64,000 bases of DNA, taken from NCBI GenBank assembly GCA_003221615.1, contig QHSQ01000115.1, forward strand, positions 16,305 to 80,304. The letters run 5' to 3'. The first letter of the stretch is position 1. Every line of letters starts with the position of its first letter. Shown one piece after another: positions 40,535 through 51,085 of the stretch. This DNA comes from Candidatus Rokuibacteriota bacterium. GTDB taxonomy: Bacteria; Methylomirabilota; Methylomirabilia; Rokubacteriales; CSP1-6. Under the pieces are notes generated by a model, which was given only the letters and a program-made list of their open reading frames with translations, had not been told where the DNA came from and made no database searches. The translations under genes were made by a program, and so were the position numbers.

Positions 40535-41407
40535 TCAGAACGGCACCCGCGGCTCGTCGAGCGCGGGGGACATCATCGCGACCGGCATCAGGCGCGTCGA
40601 CGTCGCAAATCCAACTCGGCCGCGCCAGTCGATCAGGATGAGACCACCCTGTCCGCCGCCTTCGTCGACGAGCAGGTCGACGGCCACCTTCGCCGCATAG
40701 TCCGGGTCGTCGGCATCCTTCAGATATCGGAGCGCGCGGTGGCCGAGGACGACGCGCATGATCGCCTCGCCGTCGCCGGTGCACGACACGCCGCCGATCG
40801 AGCTGTCGGCGTAGGTGCCGCAGCCGATGAGGGCGCTGTCCCCGACGCGCCCGGGGAGCTTGCCCGGAGTTCCGCCCGTCGACGTCGCCGCTGCGATGGT
40901 GCCGTTGCGGTCGAGGGCGACCGCGCCCACCGTGCCGCCGCCTCGTGTGGCGGGCTGACGCGCGAGCTCGGCGTGACGTTTTCGCTGCCGGTCGGTGACG
41001 AGCGAGGCGGGGTCGCACTCCGGGATTCCGACGGAGCGGGCGAACGCGAGGGCGCCCTCGCCGACCAGCAGAACCTGGCGGCGCGACTCGAGGACGCGCC
41101 GCGCGACGGTGATCGGATTCGCGATGCGCGAGAGGGCCGCGACGGCTCCGCACTGGAGCCGGTCGCCTTCCATGATCGAGGCGTCCACCTCGACGGCCCC
41201 GTCGCGGTTGAGAACCGACCCGCGGCCGGCATTGAAGCGCGGATCGTCCTCGAGCGCGCGCACCGCGCGTTCGAGCGCGTCGAGCGCCGCGCCACCATCC
41301 GCCAGCACACGCCAGCCGGCCAGCGCGGCGTCCCGCACGCCTTGACGGTAGTCGCCCGCTTCGGCTGGATTGGCGCCGGCCCCGCCTTGAACGATGATGG
41401 TGGGCAC
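40535..41407 (-). CDS. Isoaspartyl peptidase / L-asparaginase (Ntn hydrolase)
   Basis: IIVQGGAGANP, RFNAGRGSVLN, GGTVGAVALDRNGTIAAATSTGG; start uncertain (GTG 41407 or ATG 41452). Confidence 0.88.
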   Translation of the reverse strand: MPTIIVQGGAGANPAEAGDYRQGVRDAALAGWRVLADGGAALDALERAVRALEDDPRFNAGRGSVLNRDGAVEVDASIMEGDRLQCGAVAALSRIANPITVARRVLESRRQVLLVGEGALAFARSVGIPECDPASLVTDRQRKRHAELARQPATRGGGTVGAVALDRNGTIAAATSTGGTPGKLPGRVGDSALIGCGTYADSSIGGVSCTGDGEAIMRVVLGHRALRYLKDADDPDYAAKVAVDLLVDEGGGQGGLILIDWRGRVGFATSTRLMPVAMMSPALDEPRVPF

Positions 41408-41433
41408 GCGGGTCGTCGGGGCGCGGTCGGCGG

Positions 41434-42192
41434 ATGACGGCATCGCCTTCACCGTGTCACAATCCCGCCGGATTGCAAAATCCTCGCTCGATCAGCAGCC
41501 TGAATGCTCGCATCGTCGCCTGTCGGCGGTGTCCCAGGCTCGTGAAGCATCGCGAGGCCGTCGCGGCATCCCCGCCGCGGCGCCACCTCGGCGAGAGCTA
41601 CTGGGCCAGGCCGCTGCCGGGTTTCGGCGACCCGCGCGCGCGGCTCCTCCTGGTGGGGCTGGCGCCCGCCGCGAACGGCGGCAATCGCACGGGGCGGATG
41701 TTCACCGGGGATCGCAGCGGCGACTGGCTCTTCGACGCGCTCCATCACGCGGGCTTCGCCAGCCAGCCGACGTCCGAGCGCCGGGGCGATGGTCTCAGTC
41801 TCCTCGACGCCTACGTGACCGCGGCCGTGCGGTGCGCGCCGCCCGATAACAAACCGACGCTCGACGAGTTCGCGCGCTGTGCGCCGTACCTGGTCACCGA
41901 GCTGCGGCTCCTCACCCGTGTGCGTGTGGTCGTTGGGCTCGGTCGGATCGGCTGGCAGGCCTACCTCAGAGGGCGGCTGGCGCTCGGGGCGCCCCGTCCG
42001 CGGCCGGTCCCGAAGTTCGGCCACGGCGCGGTAACCCGGTTCGACGACGGCGTGACCTTGATCGCCACGTATCATCCCAGCCAGCAGAACACGTTCACCG
42101 GCAAGCTGACGCGGCCGATGCTTCGGGGAATCTTCGAGACGGCGCGCCGTCTCCTGGAGCACGACGCGATCGCGCCGGGCGGCGAGGCCTAG
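41434..42192 (+). CDS. Family 5 uracil-DNA glycosylase (UdgB-like)
   Basis: CRRCPRLVKHRE, GLAPAANGGNRTGRMFTGD, YHPSQQNTFTGKLT. Confidence 0.88.
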   Translation: MTASPSPCHNPAGLQNPRSISSLNARIVACRRCPRLVKHREAVAASPPRRHLGESYWARPLPGFGDPRARLLLVGLAPAANGGNRTGRMFTGDRSGDWLFDALHHAGFASQPTSERRGDGLSLLDAYVTAAVRCAPPDNKPTLDEFARCAPYLVTELRLLTRVRVVVGLGRIGWQAYLRGRLALGAPRPRPVPKFGHGAVTRFDDGVTLIATYHPSQQNTFTGKLTRPMLRGIFETARRLLEHDAIAPGGEA

Positions 42193-43235
42193 TCGGTCAG
42201 ATCAGCGGGGAGGCGAGGCCGCTCGCCGACGGTCAGCGACAGCTCGCGACGCTGGCCGTCACGAAGGATCGTGATGCGCGTCCGCTGGCCGGGCTTGAGG
42301 GCCTTTACCTTCGCCAGATAATCCTGGTGCGTCCGGATCGGCGTGCCCTCGATCGCGGTCAGGATGTCGCCGCCGACCAGATACTCTTCGCCCTGGACGA
42401 CCACCGAAAGGCTGCCGCCGCGGACGCCGGCGCGCTCCGCCGGGCTACCGTCGAAGACGATCTCGATCAGGTAGCCGGGCGACAGCGGCAGGCGAAGGAT
42501 CGAGGTGACCTGCGAGTCGATCTCACGGCCCTGAAGCCCGAGCCAGGGGCGGATCACGCGGCCGGTCTCGCGCAGGTCACGGAGGATCGCCTTGCCGGCG
42601 TTGATCGGCAGGGCGAAGCCGATCGAATTCGCCTCTTCCGAGATGAAGGTGTTGATGCCGACGACGGAGCCGCACCGATCGACGAGGGGACCACCCGAGT
42701 TCCCGGGGTTGATCGGCGCGTCGGTCTGGATCATCGGCTGCTCGGCAAGGCCGGGCAGGATGCGGTTGAGGCCGCTCACGATGCCGCGGGTCATCGTCTG
42801 CTCGAGGCCCATCGGGTTGCCGATCGCGACGACCTCGTCGCCGACGTGCAAGGCCGACGAGTCCCCGAGCCGGGCGGCGGGCAGCGGCGACGGCGTCTCG
42901 ATCCGCAGCAGCGCGAGGTCGGTCACCGTGTCCATGCCGAGCACCCGCGCCGGCGTGCGTGTGCCCGAGTCGAGCGTGATCGAGAGCGAGGCGGCGCCGT
43001 CGACGACGTGCGCGTTGGTCAGCACGTGCCCGTCACGCTCGATGACGACGCCGGAGCCGACCACGGTCTCGAACCGCCGCTGCGGCTTGGCCTTGTTGAT
43101 CTTGGTGACCTGGATCGACACGACGCTCGGCGAGACCCGCTCGTACAGCGACGCCAGCGACTCGGTGCACGCCTGCTGCGCGAAGGCCGGCTGCGGGATC
43201 GCGAGCAGCAAGAGGAACACCGGAACGCGCATCAC
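42189..43235 (-). CDS. HtrA/DegP-like trypsin-fold serine protease with PDZ domain
   Basis: Signal peptide, TNAHVVDG, TDLALLRI, NPGNSGGPLV, C-terminal PDZ. Confidence 0.92.
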   Translation of the reverse strand: MMRVPVFLLLLAIPQPAFAQQACTESLASLYERVSPSVVSIQVTKINKAKPQRRFETVVGSGVVIERDGHVLTNAHVVDGAASLSITLDSGTRTPARVLGMDTVTDLALLRIETPSPLPAARLGDSSALHVGDEVVAIGNPMGLEQTMTRGIVSGLNRILPGLAEQPMIQTDAPINPGNSGGPLVDRCGSVVGINTFISEEANSIGFALPINAGKAILRDLRETGRVIRPWLGLQGREIDSQVTSILRLPLSPGYLIEIVFDGSPAERAGVRGGSLSVVVQGEEYLVGGDILTAIEGTPIRTHQDYLAKVKALKPGQRTRITILRDGQRRELSLTVGERPRLPADLTD

Positions 43236-43271
43236 GCAGGATGATACACCGGCCCGCTTGAGCGTGGGCGG

Positions 43272-43277
43272 TATAAT
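43272..43277 (+). promoter_or_regulatory. TATAAT -10 hexamer exactly 6 nt upstream of ATG
   Basis: TATAAT-CGAGCG-ATG. Confidence 0.55.
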
Positions 43278-43283
43278 CGAGCG

Positions 43284-44594
43284 ATGCGCATCGCGATTCC
43301 CCTCCTATTGATCGTCGCGCTGCTCGTTCCGTCCGGCGCGCGCGGCGAGAACCGTGTCGTGACCGCGACGCTCGACAACGGGCTGCGCGTGCTGCTGCTC
43401 GAGGATCCGCGCAGCCCGATCGTGTCCTTCCAGGTGTGGTACCGCGTCGGCTCGCGCAACGAGCTTCGAGGCGCGACCGGCATCGCCCATTTCCTGGAGC
43501 ACCTGATGTTCAAGGGCACGCCGAGCCACGGTGCCAAGCAGTTCGCGCAGCTCATCGAGGAGAATGGCGGCCAGGACAACGCGTTCACATCCCAGGACGT
43601 CACCTCCTATTACGTCACGATCGCGGCGGAGAAGCTCGACCTGGTGATCGATCTCGAGGCTGACCGCATGCAGAACCTGCTCCTGGATCCCAAGGAGATC
43701 GCCTCCGAGCGCGAGGTCGTCATCGAGGAGCGGCGCACGCGCACCGAGGACGATCCGGGTGGATTCCTCGGCGAAGAGGTGAGCTCGCTCGCCTTCAAGG
43801 CGCACCCATACGGGGCGCCGATCATCGGGTGGATGGAGGACATCAAGCGGATCACGCCCGACGAGATCCGCGCCTTCTACAAGACGTACTACGCCCCGAA
43901 CAACGCAATCGTCGTGGCGGTCGGGGCGTTCCGGGCGGCTGACGCGCTGGAGAGGATCAAGCGTCGCTTCGGCCGCATCCCTCGCGGCAAGGTCCCGCCG
44001 CCGGTGCTGGCGCTCGAGCCGCCGCAAAACGGCGAGCGGCGGGTGACCGTCAAGAGGCAGGCCGAGCTCCCCATCGTGTACCTGGCCTGGCACGTGCCGA
44101 ACCATCAGAAGTCCGACGACGCTCCGGCCCTCGAGGTGCTGTCGACCATTCTCTCCGGCGGGCGCGCGTCGCGGCTCTACCGCGATCTCGTCTATCAGCG
44201 TCAGCTGGCGCTCGAGGCCGGCGGCGACTACTCGTACTTCTCGATCGACCCGAACCTGTTCTGGTTCTGGGCGACGCCGATGCCGGGCCAGACGCCGGAG
44301 AAGCTCGAGACCGAGCTCGTCGCCCACATGGAGCGGCTGAAGACCGAGCCGGTGACGGACGAGGAGCTCGCGCGCGCCAAGAATCAGATCGAGGCTGCCT
44401 TCGTCTACCAGGACGATTCGATCCACCAGCGCGCCTCGCTGCTGGCTCGCTTCGAGCTGATCGGCGGGTTCGCGCTCAAGGAGTCCTTCATGGCGAAGAT
44501 CCGCGCGGTCACCGCCGCCGACCTGACGCGGGTCGCGCGCGCCTGGTTCACGCCGGACACGAAGAGCGTCGGCGTGCTGTTGCCGAAGCCATGA
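43284..44594 (+). CDS. M16 family zinc peptidase (catalytic subunit)
   Basis: HFLEH (HxxEH), signal peptide. Confidence 0.92.
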   Translation: MRIAIPLLLIVALLVPSGARGENRVVTATLDNGLRVLLLEDPRSPIVSFQVWYRVGSRNELRGATGIAHFLEHLMFKGTPSHGAKQFAQLIEENGGQDNAFTSQDVTSYYVTIAAEKLDLVIDLEADRMQNLLLDPKEIASEREVVIEERRTRTEDDPGGFLGEEVSSLAFKAHPYGAPIIGWMEDIKRITPDEIRAFYKTYYAPNNAIVVAVGAFRAADALERIKRRFGRIPRGKVPPPVLALEPPQNGERRVTVKRQAELPIVYLAWHVPNHQKSDDAPALEVLSTILSGGRASRLYRDLVYQRQLALEAGGDYSYFSIDPNLFWFWATPMPGQTPEKLETELVAHMERLKTEPVTDEELARAKNQIEAAFVYQDDSIHQRASLLARFELIGGFALKESFMAKIRAVTAADLTRVARAWFTPDTKSVGVLLPKP

Positions 44595-45904
44595 TGACGA
44601 CCCGCTCGTCTCTGACCCTGCTCGCTGCTCTGGCGAGCCTGCTCCTGTCCGAGCCCGCCGGCGCGGCGCCGCTCGCGCACCGGGAGGTGCTGCCCAACGG
44701 GATCGTCCTGCTGGTCGCCGAGCGGCCCGCGGTGCCGATCGTGGCCGTGCGTGTGCTGATGCGGGCCGGCGCGGTCTACGACCCCGCGGATCGGGCCGGG
44801 CTCGCCAATCTGACCGGCGCGGTGCTCACGCGGGGAACCGCGAAGCGCACGGGGCCCGAGCTCGATTCGGCGATCGAGTTCGTGGGCGGCAGCCTCCAGG
44901 CCGGGGCGGGCCGCGATAACCTCACCGTCTCGCTGACGGCCCAGAAGAAGGATCTCACGCTCGGACTCGATCTCGTGTCCGAGGTCGTCCTGTCGCCGGC
45001 GCTTCCCGATGGCGAGGTGACGCGCAAGGTGTCCGAGATCCAGGCGGCGATCAAGCGCTCTGATGAAGACCCGGGCACCGTCGCAGCCCGCGCGCTCGGG
45101 CGGCTGGTCTTCCAGGGGCACCCATACGGTTCTCCGGTCGAGGGCACGCGTGAATCGGTGGCGCGCCTCACTCGCGACGACGTCGTGAAGTTCTATCGCG
45201 AGCACGCCCGGCCCGATACGACGGTCATCGCCGTGGTCGGCGCGGTCACGGTCGACGAGGCGCGCCGCGAGATCATGGCCCGATTCGGATCGTGGACGCG
45301 GCCCACCGATGCGCTGGCGTCGGTCGTGCCGGCTACCGCATCGGCCTCGAAGCGCGAGGAGACCGTCAAGCGCGAGCTGACGCAGACCACGATCATGTTC
45401 GGTCGCCAGGCGGTCTTGCAGACGGATCCCGACTATTTCCCGCTGAGCGTCGCCTCCTACGTGCTCGGAGGCGGATCCGCCTCCCGCCTGTACACGCGCG
45501 TGCGGGAGGAATCGGGGCTCGCGTACTCGGTGTATAGCTGGGTCTCGCCCTGGCGCTACGGTTCGTCCTTCGCCGTGTCCGCGCAGACCCGGACCGCCGA
45601 GGCGCCCAAGGTGGTGGCCATGATGCGCGAAGAGCTCGCGCGCATGGGCCGCGAGCCCGTCAGCGATCGAGAGCTCGCGCTCGCCAAGCAATACCTCATT
45701 GGAAGCTTCCCGATGCGCCTGGACACGTCCGGCAAGGTCGCCGATTTCCTCGTCGCGGTCGAGGACCGTGGGCTCGGGCTCGACTACGGGGATCGCTACA
45801 AGGAGCGGATCGGCAAGGTCACCGCCGCCGACGTCCAGCGGGTGGCCGTGAAGTACTTCCCGCCGACGTCCTTCGACCTGGTCATCGTCGGCGACACCAA
45901 GTGA
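44591..45904 (+). CDS. M16 family peptidase-like protein lacking HxxEH (partner subunit)
   Basis: M16 fold motifs but NLTGAVLTRG at the HxxEH position; 4-bp overlap. Confidence 0.88.
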   Translation: MMTTRSSLTLLAALASLLLSEPAGAAPLAHREVLPNGIVLLVAERPAVPIVAVRVLMRAGAVYDPADRAGLANLTGAVLTRGTAKRTGPELDSAIEFVGGSLQAGAGRDNLTVSLTAQKKDLTLGLDLVSEVVLSPALPDGEVTRKVSEIQAAIKRSDEDPGTVAARALGRLVFQGHPYGSPVEGTRESVARLTRDDVVKFYREHARPDTTVIAVVGAVTVDEARREIMARFGSWTRPTDALASVVPATASASKREETVKRELTQTTIMFGRQAVLQTDPDYFPLSVASYVLGGGSASRLYTRVREESGLAYSVYSWVSPWRYGSSFAVSAQTRTAEAPKVVAMMREELARMGREPVSDRELALAKQYLIGSFPMRLDTSGKVADFLVAVEDRGLGLDYGDRYKERIGKVTAADVQRVAVKYFPPTSFDLVIVGDTK

Positions 45905-46473
45905 CCGCCCTCACGCTCGCGGCGCGGCTCGTCCTGCTCCTGGCCGGGCCATCGGTCGCCGGGGCGGCGTCGTTCACGCTCGAGCCTCAGCAGCAGAACG
46001 ACGCGCTGCGCGTGGGCGCCCAGTCGATCACGCGCGACTCGTTCGACACCGAATGGCGCGTGGCCAACCCGGCCGGGGACAGCGTCGCGGTGATGACTCC
46101 ATTCCACCGGCTGGTCCTCGCCGCTCGGAACGCGGCGTTCAAGAACGAGCGCATGAAGGACAGCGAGCCGGAGAAGCTGCTGCGCGAGCAGCAGGACCGG
46201 CTGGTGATCTGGGCGAATCTGCACGGGCCGCGAGAGGACTTCGCCCGGTTCTACGCGCCGCGGATCCTCCTGGGCGATCGGGAGATCGAGCCGTCCTTCG
46301 TCCAGAACGAGCGCACCGCGATTCGCACGGACGGCGGCGGATACCTCGCGCGGTGCGTCTATGGATTTCCCGTCAAGGAGATCGCGCCGAAGTCGCGACT
46401 GATCCTGGTCGTGCGAGACCCGGATGGACGCGACGTCAGCCGCTTCACGATCGACCTCGCATCGATGCGGTGA
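45901..46473 (+). CDS. Hypothetical secreted protein
   Basis: 4-bp overlap with upstream gene, signal-like N-terminus. Confidence 0.7.
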   Translation: MTALTLAARLVLLLAGPSVAGAASFTLEPQQQNDALRVGAQSITRDSFDTEWRVANPAGDSVAVMTPFHRLVLAARNAAFKNERMKDSEPEKLLREQQDRLVIWANLHGPREDFARFYAPRILLGDREIEPSFVQNERTAIRTDGGGYLARCVYGFPVKEIAPKSRLILVVRDPDGRDVSRFTIDLASMR

Positions 46474-46547
46474 GCGCCGCGGCGCCGCCCCGACTCGCGC
46501 TCGCTCCCGCGCCCCGCCGGGCCACCAGGTAGTCAGGCGCCGTTCAC

Positions 46548-47399
46548 ATGAAGGCCCACGGGTGGGTCGGCCTCGCGATCATCGGCGCCGCCGAAGTGCT
46601 CCTCTTCGCGGGTGAGCCGACGGTGGCCGGCTGGTTCACGCCGATCGTCTGGACAGGCTACGTGCTGTTCATCGACGGCCTGGCGGCGCGCCTCACCGGC
46701 CGGTCCTATCTCACCACCGACCGGGTCGAAGGCGTGCTGGTCGCGCTTGCGTCCGTCGGCGGCTGGTGGCTCTACGAGCTCTACAACGCCCCGCGCTTCT
46801 GGCGGGGAGGCGAGGACGCGCTAGGGCTCTGGTGGCGCTATCACGGCCTCGAGCCGAATCCCTTCCTGCGTCGAGTGGGCTACGACTGGTCCTTCGCGAC
46901 GATCTTTCCCGCGCTGTTCCTGACCGCGGTCGTGCTGAAGACGACGGTCTTCCGGCGCGCCCGCGTTCGCGCCTGGCGCCCATCACCGGGCGTCCTTCGC
47001 TTCGCGGTCGCCGCGGGGGCGATCAGCGTCGTGCTGCCGCTCGTCGTGGTTTCAACCTGGCTTGTTCCTCTCGTCTGGGTCGGCTGGGTGCTCGTGCTCG
47101 AGCCGCTCAACTATCGCCGTGGTCTGCCGTCCTGGCTTGGCGATCTCGCCAAGGGCGACGCGTCCCGGCTTCTCGGGCTCGTGGCGAGCGGCGCAGTCTG
47201 CGGCGTGCTGTGGGAGCTCTGGAACTACTGGGCCGCGACGCGGTGGAGCTACTCCGTTCCGTATCTCGGCGGGGTGAAGATTTTCGAAATGCCGGTGCTC
47301 GGTTATCTCGGCTTTCTTCCGTTCGCCCTCGAGGCGTACGCGATGTACCACTGGCTCCGCGGCCTCCTCGACGGGCGCCCGCAGAGCCCGGTGCTATAA
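46548..47399 (+). CDS. Hypothetical integral membrane protein
   Basis: Multiple hydrophobic segments; codon-consistent ORF. Confidence 0.75.
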   Translation: MKAHGWVGLAIIGAAEVLLFAGEPTVAGWFTPIVWTGYVLFIDGLAARLTGRSYLTTDRVEGVLVALASVGGWWLYELYNAPRFWRGGEDALGLWWRYHGLEPNPFLRRVGYDWSFATIFPALFLTAVVLKTTVFRRARVRAWRPSPGVLRFAVAAGAISVVLPLVVVSTWLVPLVWVGWVLVLEPLNYRRGLPSWLGDLAKGDASRLLGLVASGAVCGVLWELWNYWAATRWSYSVPYLGGVKIFEMPVLGYLGFLPFALEAYAMYHWLRGLLDGRPQSPVL

Positions 47400-47441
47400 T
47401 CCCGCCCGCATCGAGCCGATAATCCCGTGGAGGGTCCCTTC

Positions 47442-48410
47442 ATGAAAGCGATTCGAGTCAACGCGCCTGGCGGTCCCGAGGTCCTGCGCTACGAGGATAC
47501 CCCGGAGCCCACACCGAAGGCCGGCGAGGCCACGGTGAAGGTGGACGCCGCCGGCATCAACTACATCGACGTCTATCAGCGCTCCGGCCACTACAAGCTG
47601 GCCTTGCCGATGACCCTCGGCCTGGAAGCCGGTGGCACCGTCACCGCGATCGGCCCGAACGTGACCGAAGTGAAGGTGGGCGACAAGGTCGCCTACTCCG
47701 GCGTCCCCGGCGCCTACGCGCAATACGCCGCGGTCCCGGCCTCGCGCCTGGTCGTCTTGCCGACCGGGCTCAGCACCCGCCAGGGAGCCGCTGCGATGCT
47801 GCAAGGCCTGACAGCTCACTACTTGGCCTGCTCGACGTATCCCCTGAAAAGCGGCGACACCTGCCTCGTCCACGCCGCGGCCGGCGGCGTCGGATTGCTG
47901 CTGTGCCAGATCGCGAGGATGCGCGGCGCGCGCGTCATCGGCACGGTTTCGACCGAGGAAAAAGCGAAGCTTGCACGCGAGGCTGGGGCGTCGGACGTCA
48001 TTCTCTACACGAAGCAGGATTTCGAGGCTGAGGTGAAGCGGCTCACCGACGGCAAGGGGCTCCAGGTCGTCTACGACTCGGTCGGCCAGACGACGTTCGA
48101 CAAGGGATTCAATTGTCTGGCGCCGCGCGGCATGATGGCGCTCTACGGGCAGTCGAGCGGGCCGGTGGCGGCGTTCGATCTCCAGACACTGGGCGCCAAG
48201 GGCTCACTCTTCGTGACGCGGCCGAGCCTCAACCATCACATCATCACGCGCGCCGAGCTCCTGCAGCGCTCCGATGAGCTCCTTGGCTGGATCCGCGACG
48301 GCAAGCTCAAGCTCCGCACCGAGTACGAGTTCCCGCTGAAAGATGCGGCGGACGCGCACCGGGCGCTCGAGGGACGGAAGACGACCGGCAAAGTCCTGCT
48401 CATTCCGTGA
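47442..48410 (+). CDS. NADPH:quinone oxidoreductase (zeta-crystallin-like MDR)
   Basis: MKAIRVNAPGGPEVL, VHAAAGGVGLLLCQIAR, GTVSTEEKAKLAREAGASDVILY. Confidence 0.92.
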   Translation: MKAIRVNAPGGPEVLRYEDTPEPTPKAGEATVKVDAAGINYIDVYQRSGHYKLALPMTLGLEAGGTVTAIGPNVTEVKVGDKVAYSGVPGAYAQYAAVPASRLVVLPTGLSTRQGAAAMLQGLTAHYLACSTYPLKSGDTCLVHAAAGGVGLLLCQIARMRGARVIGTVSTEEKAKLAREAGASDVILYTKQDFEAEVKRLTDGKGLQVVYDSVGQTTFDKGFNCLAPRGMMALYGQSSGPVAAFDLQTLGAKGSLFVTRPSLNHHIITRAELLQRSDELLGWIRDGKLKLRTEYEFPLKDAADAHRALEGRKTTGKVLLIP

Positions 48411-48456
48411 ACATCCCGCAGCACGAGGCCGCGCTAGAATAGTCGAGGAGGCAACT

Positions 48457-49404
48457 ATGCGATCAAGAGCGTTTCTGCTCATGTTCGGATTATCACTGGT
48501 CTCGCTCCTGCTGCTCGATACGGCATCCGTCTGGGCGCGCGCGACGAGCGGCGGCAGCCGAGGCTCGCGCTCGTCCTCGTCACCGATGTCCCCGTCAACG
48601 ACTCCGTCGAGCCCCTCGCGGGTCACGACACCTCCCCCCGCCACGTCCCAGCCGCAGCAGCCCGTGCAGCGGCCCGGTATGTTCGGCGGCTTCATGGGAG
48701 GTCTCGCCGGCTTCGCTCTGGGCGGACTCCTGGGCTCCATGCTGTTCGGCGGAATGGGCGGTGGGTTCGGCGGCGGCATCGGGCTGCTCGAGCTCGTCCT
48801 GATCGGCGGCGCGATCTTCCTGGTGTTCCGGATGCTCCGCGGCCGCGGGGAGAGTCGTCCGGAGCCCGCGTATGCCGGTGCGAGCTCGTACGGATCAGCC
48901 GGTCAAGGCTGGTCGACCGGCGGTGGGGGCGCGGTCATGGAGACCCCGTCGAGCCCGTCGGATCTCGATCGCGGGATCGGCCACATCCGCGGAATGGACG
49001 CGAGCTTCGATCCGGACGCTTTCGCCGAATGGGCGAAGGCGGCGTTCATCGACGTCCAGGCCGGCATCGTCAAGCGTGACCTCACCGGCGTGCAGGACCG
49101 GCTCACGCCCCAGGAGTTCGGCCGGCTCCAGGCCCAGTGTGACCAGCTTCGCGGGGCGAGGCGAACGAACCGGATCGAGCGCGCTCAGTTCGGGCGAGCC
49201 GAGGTGAGCGAGGCCTGGCAGGAGAGCGGTCAGGACTGGGTGACCGTGTATTTCGCCGTGTCGCTCGTCGACTACACGGTAGATGACGCGACCGGTGCGG
49301 TGGTGGAGGGGGCGACTACGCCCGTGGATGTCCAGGAATACTGGACCTTCACGCGCCCGGTCGGCCCGAACCCCTGGCGGCTGTCAGCAATCCAGACCGC
49401 GTAG
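48457..49404 (+). CDS. Tim44-like domain membrane protein
   Basis: Signal/TM, Ser/Pro/Thr-rich linker, Gly-rich TM region, C-terminal Tim44-like domain; GAGGAGG SD. Confidence 0.8.
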   Translation: MRSRAFLLMFGLSLVSLLLLDTASVWARATSGGSRGSRSSSSPMSPSTTPSSPSRVTTPPPATSQPQQPVQRPGMFGGFMGGLAGFALGGLLGSMLFGGMGGGFGGGIGLLELVLIGGAIFLVFRMLRGRGESRPEPAYAGASSYGSAGQGWSTGGGGAVMETPSSPSDLDRGIGHIRGMDASFDPDAFAEWAKAAFIDVQAGIVKRDLTGVQDRLTPQEFGRLQAQCDQLRGARRTNRIERAQFGRAEVSEAWQESGQDWVTVYFAVSLVDYTVDDATGAVVEGATTPVDVQEYWTFTRPVGPNPWRLSAIQTA

Positions 49405-49423
49405 CCACGGCTAGGGGCGCGCG

Positions 49424-51055
49424 GTGAAGCGCGCCTTGAAGTGGCTCGGCATCCTCGTCGCGGTGATCGTCGTGCTGACGATCATCGCGGCGATCGCATT
49501 GCCGCGTCTCATCGACACCCCGCGTGTCCAGGCGATGATCGCCGGGAGCGCGGCGCAGGCTGTCGGGCGACCCGTCAAGTTCGAGTCGCTCTCGGTCGCG
49601 TTGTTCCCGCTGCCGTCGATCGAGCTGCACAAGCTCGAGGTCGCCGAAGACCCGCAGTTCGGCACCACGCCGTTCCTCACGCTCGAAACCGGACGGATCT
49701 ACCTCAAGCTCCGTCCGCTCTTGACTGGCCGCGTGGAGTTCGGCGACATCACGCTCGAGCGGCCGCGGATCGCCCTCATCCAGAACGCCGAGGGACGCCT
49801 GAACGTGGCGAGCCTCGCGCCCCCGTCCGAATCGAAGACGGCATCGCGGCCCGGTCGTTCGAGCGGCGGCGCGACCGGCGGCGCCGCGGCGGCGATCGTC
49901 TCGCGGGTGAAGGTCGACAAGGGCCTCATCACCTACGTGGCGCACGGGAAGGGACCCGCCCAGACGCCCTATCGCGTCGAGGACCTGGACGTCACGGTGA
50001 CCGGCCAGGGGACCCAGCTCGGCTTCAAAGGGGCTTTCGTCGTGAGACCGGGCGATCTCACGGTCAAGCTGGCGGACGGGATCGTCGCGCTGAACGGTGC
50101 CAAGACGTTGCTCGAGGCGCCCGTGCGAGCCAAGGTGGGCATCGAGGGCAAGGACGTCGAGACGCTCGTTGCGGCCGCGGCGGGTCCGAAACCTGCGATC
50201 GCGGGCCCGATCAAGGGTGACTTCGCCCTCGGCGGCACCCTGGGAGTGCCGCGGATCTCGGGCAACGTCGAGTTCGCGACCCTCCGGGTGACCCAGTCGA
50301 ACCAGGCCTGTCCAGAGCCCAAACAGCGCACCCTCGCGCTCGGCCTCCTGAAAGTAGGCGGCGTTTCCTACGAGGGGGGACGCGCTCAGAGTCGGCCGGT
50401 GACGACCTCGATCGGCTCGGGCACGATCAGCACGAATTTGACCGCGACACTCGATCACGGGGCCAGGGTCCAGCTGAGCGATCTTGCGATCAAGTCGGTG
50501 CCGGTCGAGAAGGTGCTGGTGGATTTCCTTTGCGAGGGCTACGCGGTGACGGGCCCGCTCGACCTCACAGGCTCGCTGTCGACGTACACCTCGGACCTCT
50601 TGAACACGCTCGGGGGCTCCGGACAACTCCGGATCGGCCCGGGCAAAGTCGTCGGCCCGCAGGCGCTCGCCCTCATCGGCGTCGTCACGCGGGTGGCCGG
50701 AGTCGCGTCGTCGGTGCTCACGGCGGACGTGCCGAGCTCGCTCACGTCGTCGCCGGTCGACTTCGACTCGATCACCGGCACCTACCAGATCACGAACGGA
50801 GTGCTGAGCACGAAGGACCTGCTCTACACGACCAAGGCGGTCAAGGTCGGTGTCGCGGGCGACTACGGCCTCGTGACCGGGCGGATGAACCTCGACATGC
50901 GCGTCGATCACGGCCGGGGCGAGGTGCGGGCCAAGGTCACCGGAAATGCGGCGTCGCCCTCGATCCGCATCGACCCGTCGTCGGTCGCCGGGCAGATCGA
51001 TCGGGAAAAGGTGGAGGGCGGGCTCCAGGATCTCCTGAAGCGCTTCCGTCGCTGA
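49424..51055 (+). CDS. AsmA family protein
   Basis: N-terminal TM then PRLIDTPRVQAMIAGSAAQAVGRPVKFESLSVALFPLPSIELHKLEV. Confidence 0.85.
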   Translation: MKRALKWLGILVAVIVVLTIIAAIALPRLIDTPRVQAMIAGSAAQAVGRPVKFESLSVALFPLPSIELHKLEVAEDPQFGTTPFLTLETGRIYLKLRPLLTGRVEFGDITLERPRIALIQNAEGRLNVASLAPPSESKTASRPGRSSGGATGGAAAAIVSRVKVDKGLITYVAHGKGPAQTPYRVEDLDVTVTGQGTQLGFKGAFVVRPGDLTVKLADGIVALNGAKTLLEAPVRAKVGIEGKDVETLVAAAAGPKPAIAGPIKGDFALGGTLGVPRISGNVEFATLRVTQSNQACPEPKQRTLALGLLKVGGVSYEGGRAQSRPVTTSIGSGTISTNLTATLDHGARVQLSDLAIKSVPVEKVLVDFLCEGYAVTGPLDLTGSLSTYTSDLLNTLGGSGQLRIGPGKVVGPQALALIGVVTRVAGVASSVLTADVPSSLTSSPVDFDSITGTYQITNGVLSTKDLLYTTKAVKVGVAGDYGLVTGRMNLDMRVDHGRGEVRAKVTGNAASPSIRIDPSSVAGQIDREKVEGGLQDLLKRFRR

Positions 51056-51085
51056 GGCGGTCGAAGCGCGTGGACGCGCTGGCCT

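Noticed and set aside
43284-45904. Second M16 protein lacking HxxEH
   Set aside because: Catalytic/non-catalytic M16 pairs are common; ordinary.
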